5,131 bases of DNA from Fimbriimonadaceae bacterium (GTDB lineage: Bacteria > Armatimonadota > Fimbriimonadia > Fimbriimonadales > Fimbriimonadaceae), in contig JAKRSE010000412.1 of assembly GCA_022402505.1 (NCBI GenBank), positions 1-5,131 of the forward strand, read 5' to 3'. Every line of letters starts with the position of its first letter. Position 1 is the first letter of the stretch. This document shows positions 1-5,131 of this stretch, in pieces. The notes below the pieces were generated by a model. That model searched no databases and was not told the DNA's origin. It was given only the letters and a program-made list of their open reading frames with translations. A program made the position numbers and the translations under genes.

Positions 1-931
1 CGCCTGCGACGTGCAGCGACCGGCGGCGGTGGAACAGCTCCGAGTCCTGGGTGAACAGGTGGGCTGCGAGGTGGTGGCGGACCTTCAGGACAAGCCCCGG
101 AACATCGCGCGCAAGGCTCTGGAACGAGCGAAGCACCTCTTCGCCGACGTTCTGATCGTGGACACGGCCGGCCGCTTGACCATCGACGAGGGGCTGATGC
201 TGGAGCTGGAGCAGCTTCGCGACGCAGTCCAGCCGGACGAGGTTCTGCTCGTCCTGGACTCGACGACAGGCCAGGAGGCGGTGAATGTCGCGGAGGCCTT
301 TCATGAGCGGTTCGCCCTGACGGGCACCATCTTCAGCAAGATGGACGGCGACACCCGCGGCGGAGCAATTCTGAGCGTCCGGGCGGCGACCGGAGTTCCC
401 GTCCGCTACATCGGCGTCGGCGAGATGACCGATCAGCTGGAGATCTTCCACCCCAAGCGGGTTGCGGAGCGGATCCTCGGGATGGGCGACGTGATGGGCC
501 TGATCGAGCGGGCCGAGGAGGCGATGGACGTCGCCGCCGTGGAGTCGATCCAGTCGCGGATGACCAGCGGCAAGATGGACTTCAACGACATGCTCTCCCA
601 GTACCGCATGATCCGGAAGATGGGTCCGATGAAGAATCTGATCAAAATGCTCCCGGGAGTGGCGGCCCAGGTGCCGGATGAGGCTTTGGACGCGATGGAC
701 GAGGGCAAAATGGCCCGGTTGGAGGCCATCGTCCTCAGCATGACCCCGGTCGAGCGAAGCAACCCGGATATACTGAATGGCTCACGGCGCAAACGCATCG
801 CGAGGGGGTCGGGTTCGACCGCCGAGGAAGTGAACCGTCTGATCGACGGCCTCTATCAAATGAGGCGGACGTTCAAGCAGATGGCGAAGATGGAACAGCG
901 GGCCAAGAAGAAAGGCCTCTTCCGTCGTTGA
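1..931 (+). CDS. ffh: Signal recognition particle protein Ffh (SRP54), 5' end missing
   Basis: This is the 3' part of the SRP GTPase gene. Ffh binds 4.5S/6S SRP RNA and signal sequences of nascent chains and docks with FtsY at the membrane. The reading frame is open from base 2 (A-C-D-V-Q-R-P-A-A), so the N domain and P-loop lie upstream of the window, and an internal GTG at 11 is not the start. Visible G-domain motifs are DVQRPAA (bases 8-28), DTAGR (161-175) and SKMDGDTRGG (335-364), then the closing GVGE segment and the family signature ILGMGD near 473-490. The M domain follows, with the KMGPMKNLIKMLPG loop (about 620-660) and the SRP RNA-binding segment containing NGSRRKRIARGSG (about 776-814), and ends in a Met- and Lys-rich tail (QMAKM). 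The usual GxGEK lysine is Met here, a small deviation. A 63-base gap separates it from rpsP. Identity is very secure. Confidence 0.97.
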   Translation, partial: ACDVQRPAAVEQLRVLGEQVGCEVVADLQDKPRNIARKALERAKHLFADVLIVDTAGRLTIDEGLMLELEQLRDAVQPDEVLLVLDSTTGQEAVNVAEAFHERFALTGTIFSKMDGDTRGGAILSVRAATGVPVRYIGVGEMTDQLEIFHPKRVAERILGMGDVMGLIERAEEAMDVAAVESIQSRMTSGKMDFNDMLSQYRMIRKMGPMKNLIKMLPGVAAQVPDEALDAMDEGKMARLEAIVLSMTPVERSNPDILNGSRRKRIARGSGSTAEEVNRLIDGLYQMRRTFKQMAKMEQRAKKKGLFRR

Positions 932-944
932 TGCGCCGAGTGCC

Positions 945-981
945 CTCCGACCGGACTGGGTCGGCAGGACCCGGTCAGGAG
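945..981 (+). promoter_or_regulatory. Possible alternative RNA hairpins in the rpsP leader
   Basis: Two strong, mutually exclusive pairings can be read by eye. In one, bases 954-962 pair with 968-976 (nine pairs, one G-U) around a five-base loop, leaving the AGGAG at 977-981 free. In the other, 945-954 pair with 971-976 and 978-981 (ten pairs, A977 bulged), burying GGAG of that Shine-Dalgarno. A third, smaller stem (947-952 with 959-964) is also possible. No U-run follows, so this is not an intrinsic terminator. A role in rpsP translation or in processing between ffh and rpsP is inference, because GC-rich DNA gives chance stems easily. No known ribosomal-protein leader was recognised. Confidence 0.4.
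977..981 (+). promoter_or_regulatory. Shine-Dalgarno of rpsP
   Basis: AGGAG lies 13 bases before the GTG start of rpsP, a rather long spacing. It is the only good ribosome-binding motif in the gap, and it directly abuts the 3' arm of a predicted hairpin. Confidence 0.55.
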
Positions 982-994
982 ACAAACAGCAAGC

Positions 995-1372
995 GTGGTT
1001 AAGATTCGACTCAAGCGCCAAGGGAACAAGCATCGTCCCTTCTATCGTGTCGTGGTGGCCCATTCGTCGGCCGGCCGAGACGGCTCGTTCATCGAGATCA
1101 TCGGCACCTACAATCCTCTGGACAAGGCCAACGGCACGGTCATCAAGGGCGACCGCGCCATGCATTGGCTCCTGGTCGGCGCCCAGCCGACGGAGACGGT
1201 CGGCTACCTCCTGAAGAAGGTCGGCGTTCTGGAAGAGTTTCTGGCCCAGCGCCCGACGGCCCGGCGGAACTTCGCCTACCTGAACAAGGCCATCGCCCCG
1301 GTGACCCAGGCGACGGCGGTCGATTCTTCTCCGGCTCCGGCAGCGTCTGAAGAGGCGAGCGCAAGCGAATGA
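995..1372 (+). CDS. rpsP: 30S ribosomal protein S16 (bS16), with C-terminal extension
   Basis: S16 binds 16S rRNA in the 5' and central domains and is needed for 30S assembly. The product has 125 residues. The GTG start is fixed by the family opening VKIRLKRQGNKHRPFYRVVV at residues 2-20 or so, followed by the conserved RDGSFIEIIGTYNP (28-41) and QPTETVGYLLKKVGVL (64-79). The usual S16 is about 80 to 90 residues. Here residues from about 101 on form an Ala/Ser/Pro/Glu-rich, probably disordered acidic tail; extended tails are also known in some other phyla. The stop TGA overlaps the ATG of khpA (ATGA). It is the first gene after the only sizeable gap and may begin a separately controlled transcript or share one with ffh. 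Confidence 0.97.
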   Translation: MVKIRLKRQGNKHRPFYRVVVAHSSAGRDGSFIEIIGTYNPLDKANGTVIKGDRAMHWLLVGAQPTETVGYLLKKVGVLEEFLAQRPTARRNFAYLNKAIAPVTQATAVDSSPAPAASEEASASE

Positions 1373-1608
1373 GCCTGAAGCAGATCACCGAAGACATCGT
1401 CAAGCTGATCGTCCTGGACAAGGATGCGGTGGAGGTCCAGGAAGGGACCGACCGGGCCGGCCGGCTGATCACCATCACCGTGGCCCCCTCGGATCGCGGC
1501 AAGGTCATCGGCAAGGAAGGCCGAGTCATCTCCTGCATCCGCCAGGTGGTCGGCGCCGCCGGAGCCAAGGCCCACACCCGGGTCATGGTCAAAGTCGCGA
1601 CCGACTGA
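1369..1608 (+). CDS. khpA: KH-domain RNA-binding protein KhpA
   Basis: This is a small (79 residues) single KH-domain protein. In Gram-positive bacteria KhpA works with KhpB as a broad RNA binder that affects cell division and envelope genes. The opening MSLKQITEDIVKLIVLDKDA and the core GKVIGKEGR at 44-52, holding the GxxG RNA-binding loop (G48-K-E-G51), are typical, and the length is standard. The start ATG overlaps the rpsP stop by four bases (ATGA). The nearest purine-rich motif, AGAGG at 1351-1355, is 13 bases upstream, so translation is probably coupled to rpsP. Its place between rpsP and rimM is the usual one outside Proteobacteria. No khpB is in the window. Confidence 0.93.
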   Translation: MSLKQITEDIVKLIVLDKDAVEVQEGTDRAGRLITITVAPSDRGKVIGKEGRVISCIRQVVGAAGAKAHTRVMVKVATD

Positions 1609-1619
1609 AGGAGTTTTTG
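1608..1619 (+). promoter_or_regulatory. rimM ribosome-binding site and TTG start
   Basis: A strong AAGGAG (1608-1613) overlaps the last base of the khpA stop codon, and only three T bases separate it from the TTG start at 1617. No other ATG, GTG or TTG occurs in frame before the conserved VGEVVG motif, so this rare start is the best choice despite the tight spacing. Confidence 0.7.
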
Positions 1620-2132
1620 AAGCTTCCCCACGATCACGTTCTGGTCGGCGAGGTCGTCGGAGTCTTCGGGCTCCGTGGGGCGCTGAAGATCGAGACCGCC
1701 ACGGATTTTCCGGAGCGGTTTGATGCCGGCCGTTCCCTGTGGCTGGATGGAGTCGAGCATCGCATCAAGAGCACCGGCTGGCATCGGGGTCAGGCCAGGG
1801 TCAGATTCGAAGAGATCCGTTCGCCCGAAGATGCCGAAAAGCACCGAGGGCAGGCGGTGAGCGTGCCGACTTCCCTGCTTCCCACCCTGGAAGAGGACAC
1901 CTATCTCTCCCGCGACCTGATCGGCTGCCAAGTCATCGACCGGACCCGGGGCGAGGTCGGGGTGGTGGAGTCCGTCGACCGGACCGTCCTCTACGACCTG
2001 CTGATGATCGGCGAAACCGCGATCCCGGTCACCCGACCCTTCGTCACCGAAATCGACCTGGAATCCCGCGAGATCCATGTCGATCTGATCCCCGGAATGG
2101 CCCCCGGCGAAGAGGCCGAAGCAGACCGATGA
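1617..2132 (+). CDS. rimM: 16S rRNA processing / ribosome maturation factor RimM
   Basis: RimM is a 30S assembly factor that binds S19 and helps mature the 16S rRNA 3' (head) domain. The protein has 171 residues, the normal length. The N-terminal RimM barrel opens with VGEVVGVFGLRGALKIE (residues 10-26). The C-terminal PRC-barrel starts near Y96 (YLSRDLIGCQVID) and ends with the characteristic pattern IPVTRPFVTEIDL followed by IHVDLIPGM. The start is TTG, eight bases after the khpA stop. The end overlaps the obg ATG (ATGA). In many genomes trmD follows rimM, but here obg does. Pairing with rpsP is conserved and fits a shared 30S assembly role. Confidence 0.95.
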   Translation: MKLPHDHVLVGEVVGVFGLRGALKIETATDFPERFDAGRSLWLDGVEHRIKSTGWHRGQARVRFEEIRSPEDAEKHRGQAVSVPTSLLPTLEEDTYLSRDLIGCQVIDRTRGEVGVVESVDRTVLYDLLMIGETAIPVTRPFVTEIDLESREIHVDLIPGMAPGEEAEADR

Positions 2133-3394
2133 GCCTGATCGACGAAGTGGAAGCCCTGTTCATCAGCGGCAAGGGCGGAGACGGCGCTGCCACCTTTCAT
2201 CGGGAGAAGCACGTCCCACGAGGCGGACCGAACGGGGCCGACGGCGGCAAGGGCGGCGACATCATCCTGATGGCCGATCGGGGCGTCAGGACGCTCTACG
2301 ACGTTCAGCTCCACGGAGAATTCCGCGCCGGAGACGGCGCCAATGCCAACGCCAACAAGCGCGGCAAAGACGGCAAATCCCTCACGATCCGCGTCCCCAT
2401 CGGCACCATCATCACCGATGTCGAGGTGGATGAGCCCCTGGTGGACCTGGGCGCCGACGGGATGCGCTACCGGCTGTGCCGAGGCGGGCGCGGCGGCGCC
2501 GGGAATCTGAGGTTCGTGAACTCGGTGCGGCAGGTCCCGCGCTTTGCCATGAAGGGCGAGCCGGGCGAGGCTCTGCGGGTGCGGCTGGAGCTGAAGATGC
2601 TGGCCGACGTGGGCCTGGTCGGCCTGCCGAACGCCGGAAAGTCCACCCTCCTCAGCGTCGTCAGCCGGGCGAAGCCGAAGATCGGCGCCTACCCCTTCAC
2701 CACTCTTTCGCCGAATCTGGGAGTCGCCAAGGTGGGAGACCGCAGCTTCGTCATCGCCGACCTTCCCGGGCTGATCGAAGGGGCCGGCGACGGGGTCGGA
2801 CTCGGCCATCGATTCCTGAAGCACACCGAGCGGACGAAGGTTCTGGTTCATGTCGTGGACGGCTTCCCCATCGACGAATCGGACCCCTGGCAGAACTACC
2901 TGCTCATCGAGGAGGAGATTCGCCGCTACTCACCGGAACTCCACGCCCGGCCAAGGGTCATCGCCATCAACAAGATCGACATGCAGTCGATGGGAGACCT
3001 CCCCGCGCTCTTGAAGCAGTTCGAGCAGGCCGGGCATCCGGTGTTTGCCGTCTCCGGCGCGGCAGCTCAGGGCCTGGAGCCGCTGCTCTTCCATCTCGAC
3101 TCCATCATCCAGGAGGCGGAATCGCAGATCGAGCCGCTGGTCATCACTCCTCCGCTGGAAAGGGTGGACGAGAACCTTTGGGAGATCCATCGGGACGCCG
3201 ATGAGTTCGTGGTGACGGGCAAGCGGGTGGAACGGTGGGTGAACATGACCGATCTGGAGAATCGGGACGCGGTCCGGCACCTGCATCGGCGACTCGAACG
3301 CTCCGGCATCATCGCCCGGCTGCGCGAAATGGGCGCCCAAGACGGCGACAACGTGGTGATCGACAACTGGGAGTTCACCTTCAGCGATTGGTGA
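2129..3394 (+). CDS. obg: GTPase Obg/CgtA with OCT domain
   Basis: Obg is an essential GTPase that binds late 50S intermediates and links ribosome assembly to (p)ppGpp and stress. The product has 421 residues in three domains. The glycine-rich Obg fold covers about 1-158 (e.g. SGKGGDGAATFHREK, GGKGGD, GGRGGAGN). The G domain has P-loop GLPNAGKST (165-173), switch I TT at 191-192, DLPGLIEGA (211-219) and NKID (281-284), with a G5-like AVSGAAAQGL near 312. The C-terminal OCT domain covers about 345-421 (WEIHRDADEFVV to NWEFTFSDW). The OCT domain matches the Gram-positive and cyanobacterial type, unlike E. coli. The frame stays open far upstream, but the conserved MSLIDEVEALFISGKGGDG start at the ATGA overlap with rimM is clear. 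AGAGG lies 13 bases upstream, so coupling to rimM is likely. Confidence 0.97.
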   Translation: MSLIDEVEALFISGKGGDGAATFHREKHVPRGGPNGADGGKGGDIILMADRGVRTLYDVQLHGEFRAGDGANANANKRGKDGKSLTIRVPIGTIITDVEVDEPLVDLGADGMRYRLCRGGRGGAGNLRFVNSVRQVPRFAMKGEPGEALRVRLELKMLADVGLVGLPNAGKSTLLSVVSRAKPKIGAYPFTTLSPNLGVAKVGDRSFVIADLPGLIEGAGDGVGLGHRFLKHTERTKVLVHVVDGFPIDESDPWQNYLLIEEEIRRYSPELHARPRVIAINKIDMQSMGDLPALLKQFEQAGHPVFAVSGAAAQGLEPLLFHLDSIIQEAESQIEPLVITPPLERVDENLWEIHRDADEFVVTGKRVERWVNMTDLENRDAVRHLHRRLERSGIIARLREMGAQDGDNVVIDNWEFTFSDW

Positions 3395-3401
3395 GGATGA
3401 G

Positions 3402-4004
3402 ATGAAGCTCGGCATCATGGGAGGCACGTTCGATCCGCCGCACATCGGCCACCATCAGGCGGCGCTGGCGGCGTTGAACCACCTGCAGCTGGACGAAGTG
3501 ATCTGGATTCCGTCCGGAAGGAATCCGCTCAAGACGGTCCGGCCAGTGCCCGCCAGATTGCGGCTGGAGATGACCGTCTTGGCCACGCAGGACGAACCCA
3601 GATTCAGTGTCAGCGACGTCGAAATCACCCGGAATGGGCCGAGCTACATGGTGGAGACCGTGCGCGAGCTTCAGGAGATCCGGGTCGGAGCCGACTGGTG
3701 GCTGATTCTCGGTTCCGATTCGTTCCGCACCCTGGACCGTTGGCATGAGCCTGAGCTCTTGGCCGAGCTGGTGCGGTTCGCCGTGATTCCACGGCCTCCG
3801 GACACGCCGGGGAGCGCCCGCTCTTCGGCTCCGGCCTATGCGGCGGGGCGACTCGACATCGTTCCCATGTCTCCCAGCCGAGTGAGCAGCACGATGCTCC
3901 GAATCGACCTGGAGGAAGGCAATCCAGATGAGCGGCAGATCAGCCCGGCCGTTCTGGACTACATTCGTGCAAAGGGGCTCTACCAGAGGAGCGAGAACGC
4001 GTGA
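3402..4004 (+). CDS. nadD: Nicotinate-nucleotide adenylyltransferase NadD
   Basis: NadD joins ATP and nicotinate mononucleotide to give deamido-NAD and pyrophosphate in the cytoplasm, the step before NAD synthetase. The product has 200 residues, a typical length. The nucleotidyltransferase signature GGTFDPPHIGH is at 7-17 (HxGH at 14-17), GSDSF at 104-108, the strand FAVIPRPP follows, and the C-terminal ATP-binding SSTMLR is at 162-167. The common substrate loop PxGxPPHK reads PSGRNPLK (37-44), a variant. The ATG start is preceded by GAGGA (3393-3397) that overlaps the obg stop, seven bases after it. The end overlaps the GTG of rsfS (GTGA). The nadD-rsfS pair, often with obg, is a widespread arrangement. 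Confidence 0.96.
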   Translation: MKLGIMGGTFDPPHIGHHQAALAALNHLQLDEVIWIPSGRNPLKTVRPVPARLRLEMTVLATQDEPRFSVSDVEITRNGPSYMVETVRELQEIRVGADWWLILGSDSFRTLDRWHEPELLAELVRFAVIPRPPDTPGSARSSAPAYAAGRLDIVPMSPSRVSSTMLRIDLEEGNPDERQISPAVLDYIRAKGLYQRSENA

Positions 4005-4378
4005 CATCGGAAGCAAAGGTGCAGCTGCTGGCCAAACTGGCCGACGACATGAAGGCGGAGCGGATCGAAACCCTCGATCTGCGCCGAAAGAGTCCGCTGA
4101 CGGACTTCTTTCTGATCTGCAGCGGCAACAGCAATGTCCACGCAGACGCGATTGCCGAGAAGGTGCTGGAACGGGCCCGCGAGCAGGGCATCCGCCCGTA
4201 CCGGAAGTCGGACAACGGACAGCGAGACGGCTGGATCCTGGTCGATTTCGGCGATGTCATCCTCCATGTGATGCTGGAGGAGAAGCGACAGTTCTTCGAC
4301 CTGGAGAGTCTCTGGCAGTCGGTGGCGGACGATCCGAACCTGCAGCCGATGGAAGAAGACGAGCCCGCTCGGGAGTAG
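4001..4378 (+). CDS. rsfS: Ribosomal silencing factor RsfS (Iojap/YbeB)
   Basis: RsfS binds L14 (uL14) on the 50S subunit and blocks subunit joining under nutrient limitation. The product has 125 residues, normal for the family. Hallmarks are an N-terminal helix with LLAKLADDMKAERIETLDLR (about 9-28), DFFLICSGNS at 35-44, and GWILVDFGDVILHVM (77-91) followed by FFDLESLW (98-105). The tail (about 108-125) is acidic. The GTG start overlaps the nadD stop (GTGA) and has a good AGGAG (3987-3991) nine bases upstream. With Obg it gives this cluster two 50S-directed factors. Confidence 0.96.
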   Translation: MTSEAKVQLLAKLADDMKAERIETLDLRRKSPLTDFFLICSGNSNVHADAIAEKVLERAREQGIRPYRKSDNGQRDGWILVDFGDVILHVMLEEKRQFFDLESLWQSVADDPNLQPMEEDEPARE

Positions 4379-4386
4379 GAACAGGC

Positions 4387-5022
4387 ATGTCGCAGGAGAT
4401 GATCCGGGCGGAGCGGCTCACGACCGAAGCCAGAGTGGCCCTGATGCGGGGCGAAACGGACAAGGCGGCCAAATGCGCCGAGGAGGCTTTCGAAATCGCC
4501 CCTCGCTCGGTGGTGGTTCTGGAGATGCTGGGCGACGTCCGACTGGCCCAGAACCGCACGCCGGAAGCCGAGGAGGCCTTCAAGACCGGCCTCCAGATCG
4601 CTCCCGGTCACCTGGCGCTCGAGGAAAAATATGCGGCTCTCGTGTTGAAGAAGGCGGGAATCTACGCCTCGCCCGAATCCGCCGGACCGGACGTGGGTGA
4701 GTACGCCAGCGCGAAATCGGCGGCGATCATCAACATGATCCTCCCCGGAGTCGGTCAGATCATCCTCGGCCAGACGGTGAAAGGGGCGGCCTTCCTGGTC
4801 GCGTTCGTCTTCGGGCTGGTCCTGGTGGGCCTCAGCGGCGGGTTCGAATCACTCCTGAACCTGCTTCGCGGTTCGTCCCAGGTTTCCGGCGGCGGTTTCC
4901 TCTCCTGGTCCGTGCCCCTTCTCGCCTATCTTTGGAGCCAGTTCGACCTGGCATCCCTGGCGAAGCGATTCCAGCCCAAGAAGGCCGAACACCCGGTGCC
5001 CCCGGTGGACAAGCCGTTCTGA
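4387..5022 (+). CDS. Uncharacterised TPR protein with C-terminal membrane segment(s)
   Basis: I do not recognise a named family. The 211-residue product starts at an ATG eight bases after the rsfS stop, with AGGA at 4377-4380. A second ATG at 4399 is an alternative start. Residues about 8-75 form two TPR-like helix pairs, with repeat ends EAFEIAP (33-39) and TGLQIAP (67-73). A linker of about 30 residues follows. Then come a hydrophobic stretch from about 113 to 150 containing PGVGQ (120-124), as in small membrane domains of TM2 or DUF5683-like type, a Gly/Ser-rich loop, and a second, weaker hydrophobic segment (about 171-186). The C-terminus is Lys- and Pro-rich. There is no signal peptide, so the TPRs are probably cytoplasmic. 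Its place between rsfS and an RqcH-like gene suggests, but does not show, a link to ribosomes or membrane-bound translation. Membership of a named PGxGQ family is uncertain. Confidence 0.85.
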   Translation: MSQEMIRAERLTTEARVALMRGETDKAAKCAEEAFEIAPRSVVVLEMLGDVRLAQNRTPEAEEAFKTGLQIAPGHLALEEKYAALVLKKAGIYASPESAGPDVGEYASAKSAAIINMILPGVGQIILGQTVKGAAFLVAFVFGLVLVGLSGGFESLLNLLRGSSQVSGGGFLSWSVPLLAYLWSQFDLASLAKRFQPKKAEHPVPPVDKPF

Positions 5023-5026
5023 GACC

Positions 5027-5131
5027 ATGCGCTTCGGATTCGATTCCGCCGCCCTCTCCTGCGTGGTCCACGAGGCACAGGAGTTCGTCGGCGGGCGGGT
5101 TCAGCGGATTCTCGGCCTGGATAAGTCGACG
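5027..5131 (+). CDS. rqcH: Probable NFACT/RqcH-family protein, 3' end missing
   Basis: Only 35 codons are inside the window and the frame is open to the end. The N-terminus (MRFGFDSAALSCVVHEAQE then FVGGRVQRILGLDKS) resembles the NFACT-N opening of RqcH/FbpA-type proteins: a Phe-Asp pair, a helix with VVHE, then GGR(V/I)xxI and a polar strand. RqcH adds C-terminal alanine tails to nascent chains on obstructed 50S subunits; older annotation calls these proteins fibronectin-binding. The ATG is four bases after the preceding stop, with only a weak GAG at 5021-5023 as a ribosome-binding site, so it is probably coupled to the TPR gene. The call rests on a short match. Seeing the rest, especially the DUF814 (NFACT-R) domain, would settle it. 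Confidence 0.62.
   Translation, partial: MRFGFDSAALSCVVHEAQEFVGGRVQRILGLDKST

Noticed and set aside
11..13. GTG as the start of ffh
   Set aside because: It lies inside the conserved D-x-x-R-P-A-A motif of the G domain, and codons before it (A-C-D) also match Ffh, so the gene starts upstream of the window.
947..976. Intrinsic terminator after ffh
   Set aside because: The hairpin is good, but there is no T-rich run after its 3' arm; the sequence continues AGGAGACAAAC into the rpsP ribosome-binding site.
1143..2078. Long minus-strand open frame (311 codons) opposite rpsP, khpA and rimM
   Set aside because: It lies wholly antisense to secure genes, has biased shadow-like composition and shows no recognisable domain. 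Similar minus-strand frames at 1991-2851 and 3381-4016 were rejected for the same reason.
1739..2128. In-frame open extension of obg upstream through most of rimM (130 codons)
   Set aside because: The extension is Arg/Pro/Gly-rich with no family similarity, while the rimM frame matches its family throughout. Obg's conserved N-terminus begins exactly at the ATG at 2129.
3397..3405. Two-codon open frame ATG-AGA-TGA overlapping the nadD start
   Set aside because: It can be explained by chance within the GAGGATGAGATGA purine-rich stretch. There is no support for a leader peptide.
3928..4386. Upstream extension of the TPR gene through the end of nadD and rsfS
   Set aside because: It is an open frame produced by GC-rich sequence over two well-identified genes. 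The ATG at 4387 has proper spacing from rsfS and a ribosome-binding motif.

Overview
The window is a densely packed, GC-rich (roughly 60% or more by eye) bacterial chromosomal segment. Every gene is on the + strand, and the genes serve ribosome biogenesis, protein targeting and NAD synthesis. It holds the 3' two-thirds of ffh (signal recognition particle GTPase), then rpsP (S16), khpA (KH-domain RNA binder), rimM (30S maturation), obg/cgtA (50S assembly GTPase), nadD (nicotinate-nucleotide adenylyltransferase), rsfS (ribosomal silencing factor), an unrecognised TPR-plus-membrane protein, and the first 35 codons of what looks like an NFACT/RqcH-family gene. I see no tRNA, rRNA, mobile element, CRISPR array or intrinsic terminator.

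Layout: ffh ends at 931. A 63-base gap follows, the only real intergenic space, and it can fold into mutually exclusive hairpins next to the rpsP Shine-Dalgarno. From rpsP onward the genes overlap or nearly touch. There are ATGA overlaps at rpsP/khpA and rimM/obg, a GTGA overlap at nadD/rsfS, and gaps of 4 to 8 bases elsewhere. This strongly suggests one operon with translational coupling.

In function, S16 and RimM act on the small subunit and Obg and RsfS on the large subunit. KhpA is an RNA chaperone-like partner, Ffh targets nascent chains to the membrane, and the RqcH-like protein would act on stalled 60S-type 50S-peptidyl-tRNA complexes. NadD commonly sits beside rsfS without a known mechanistic link. 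The order joins two modules usually found apart: ffh-rpsP-khpA-rimM (normally continuing trmD-rplS) and obg-nadD-rsfS. Here obg directly follows rimM, so trmD and rplS are absent from this place.

Organism: khpA between rpsP and rimM, an Obg with the C-terminal OCT domain, and an RqcH-like gene all point away from Proteobacteria and towards a terrabacterial lineage. A GC-rich group such as Armatimonadota or Chloroflexota is possible, but this is a low-confidence guess from gene content only. Nothing in the window is clearly a new system. The most interesting items are the rpsP leader structure, the uncharacterised TPR/PGxGQ membrane protein, and the merged gene order.
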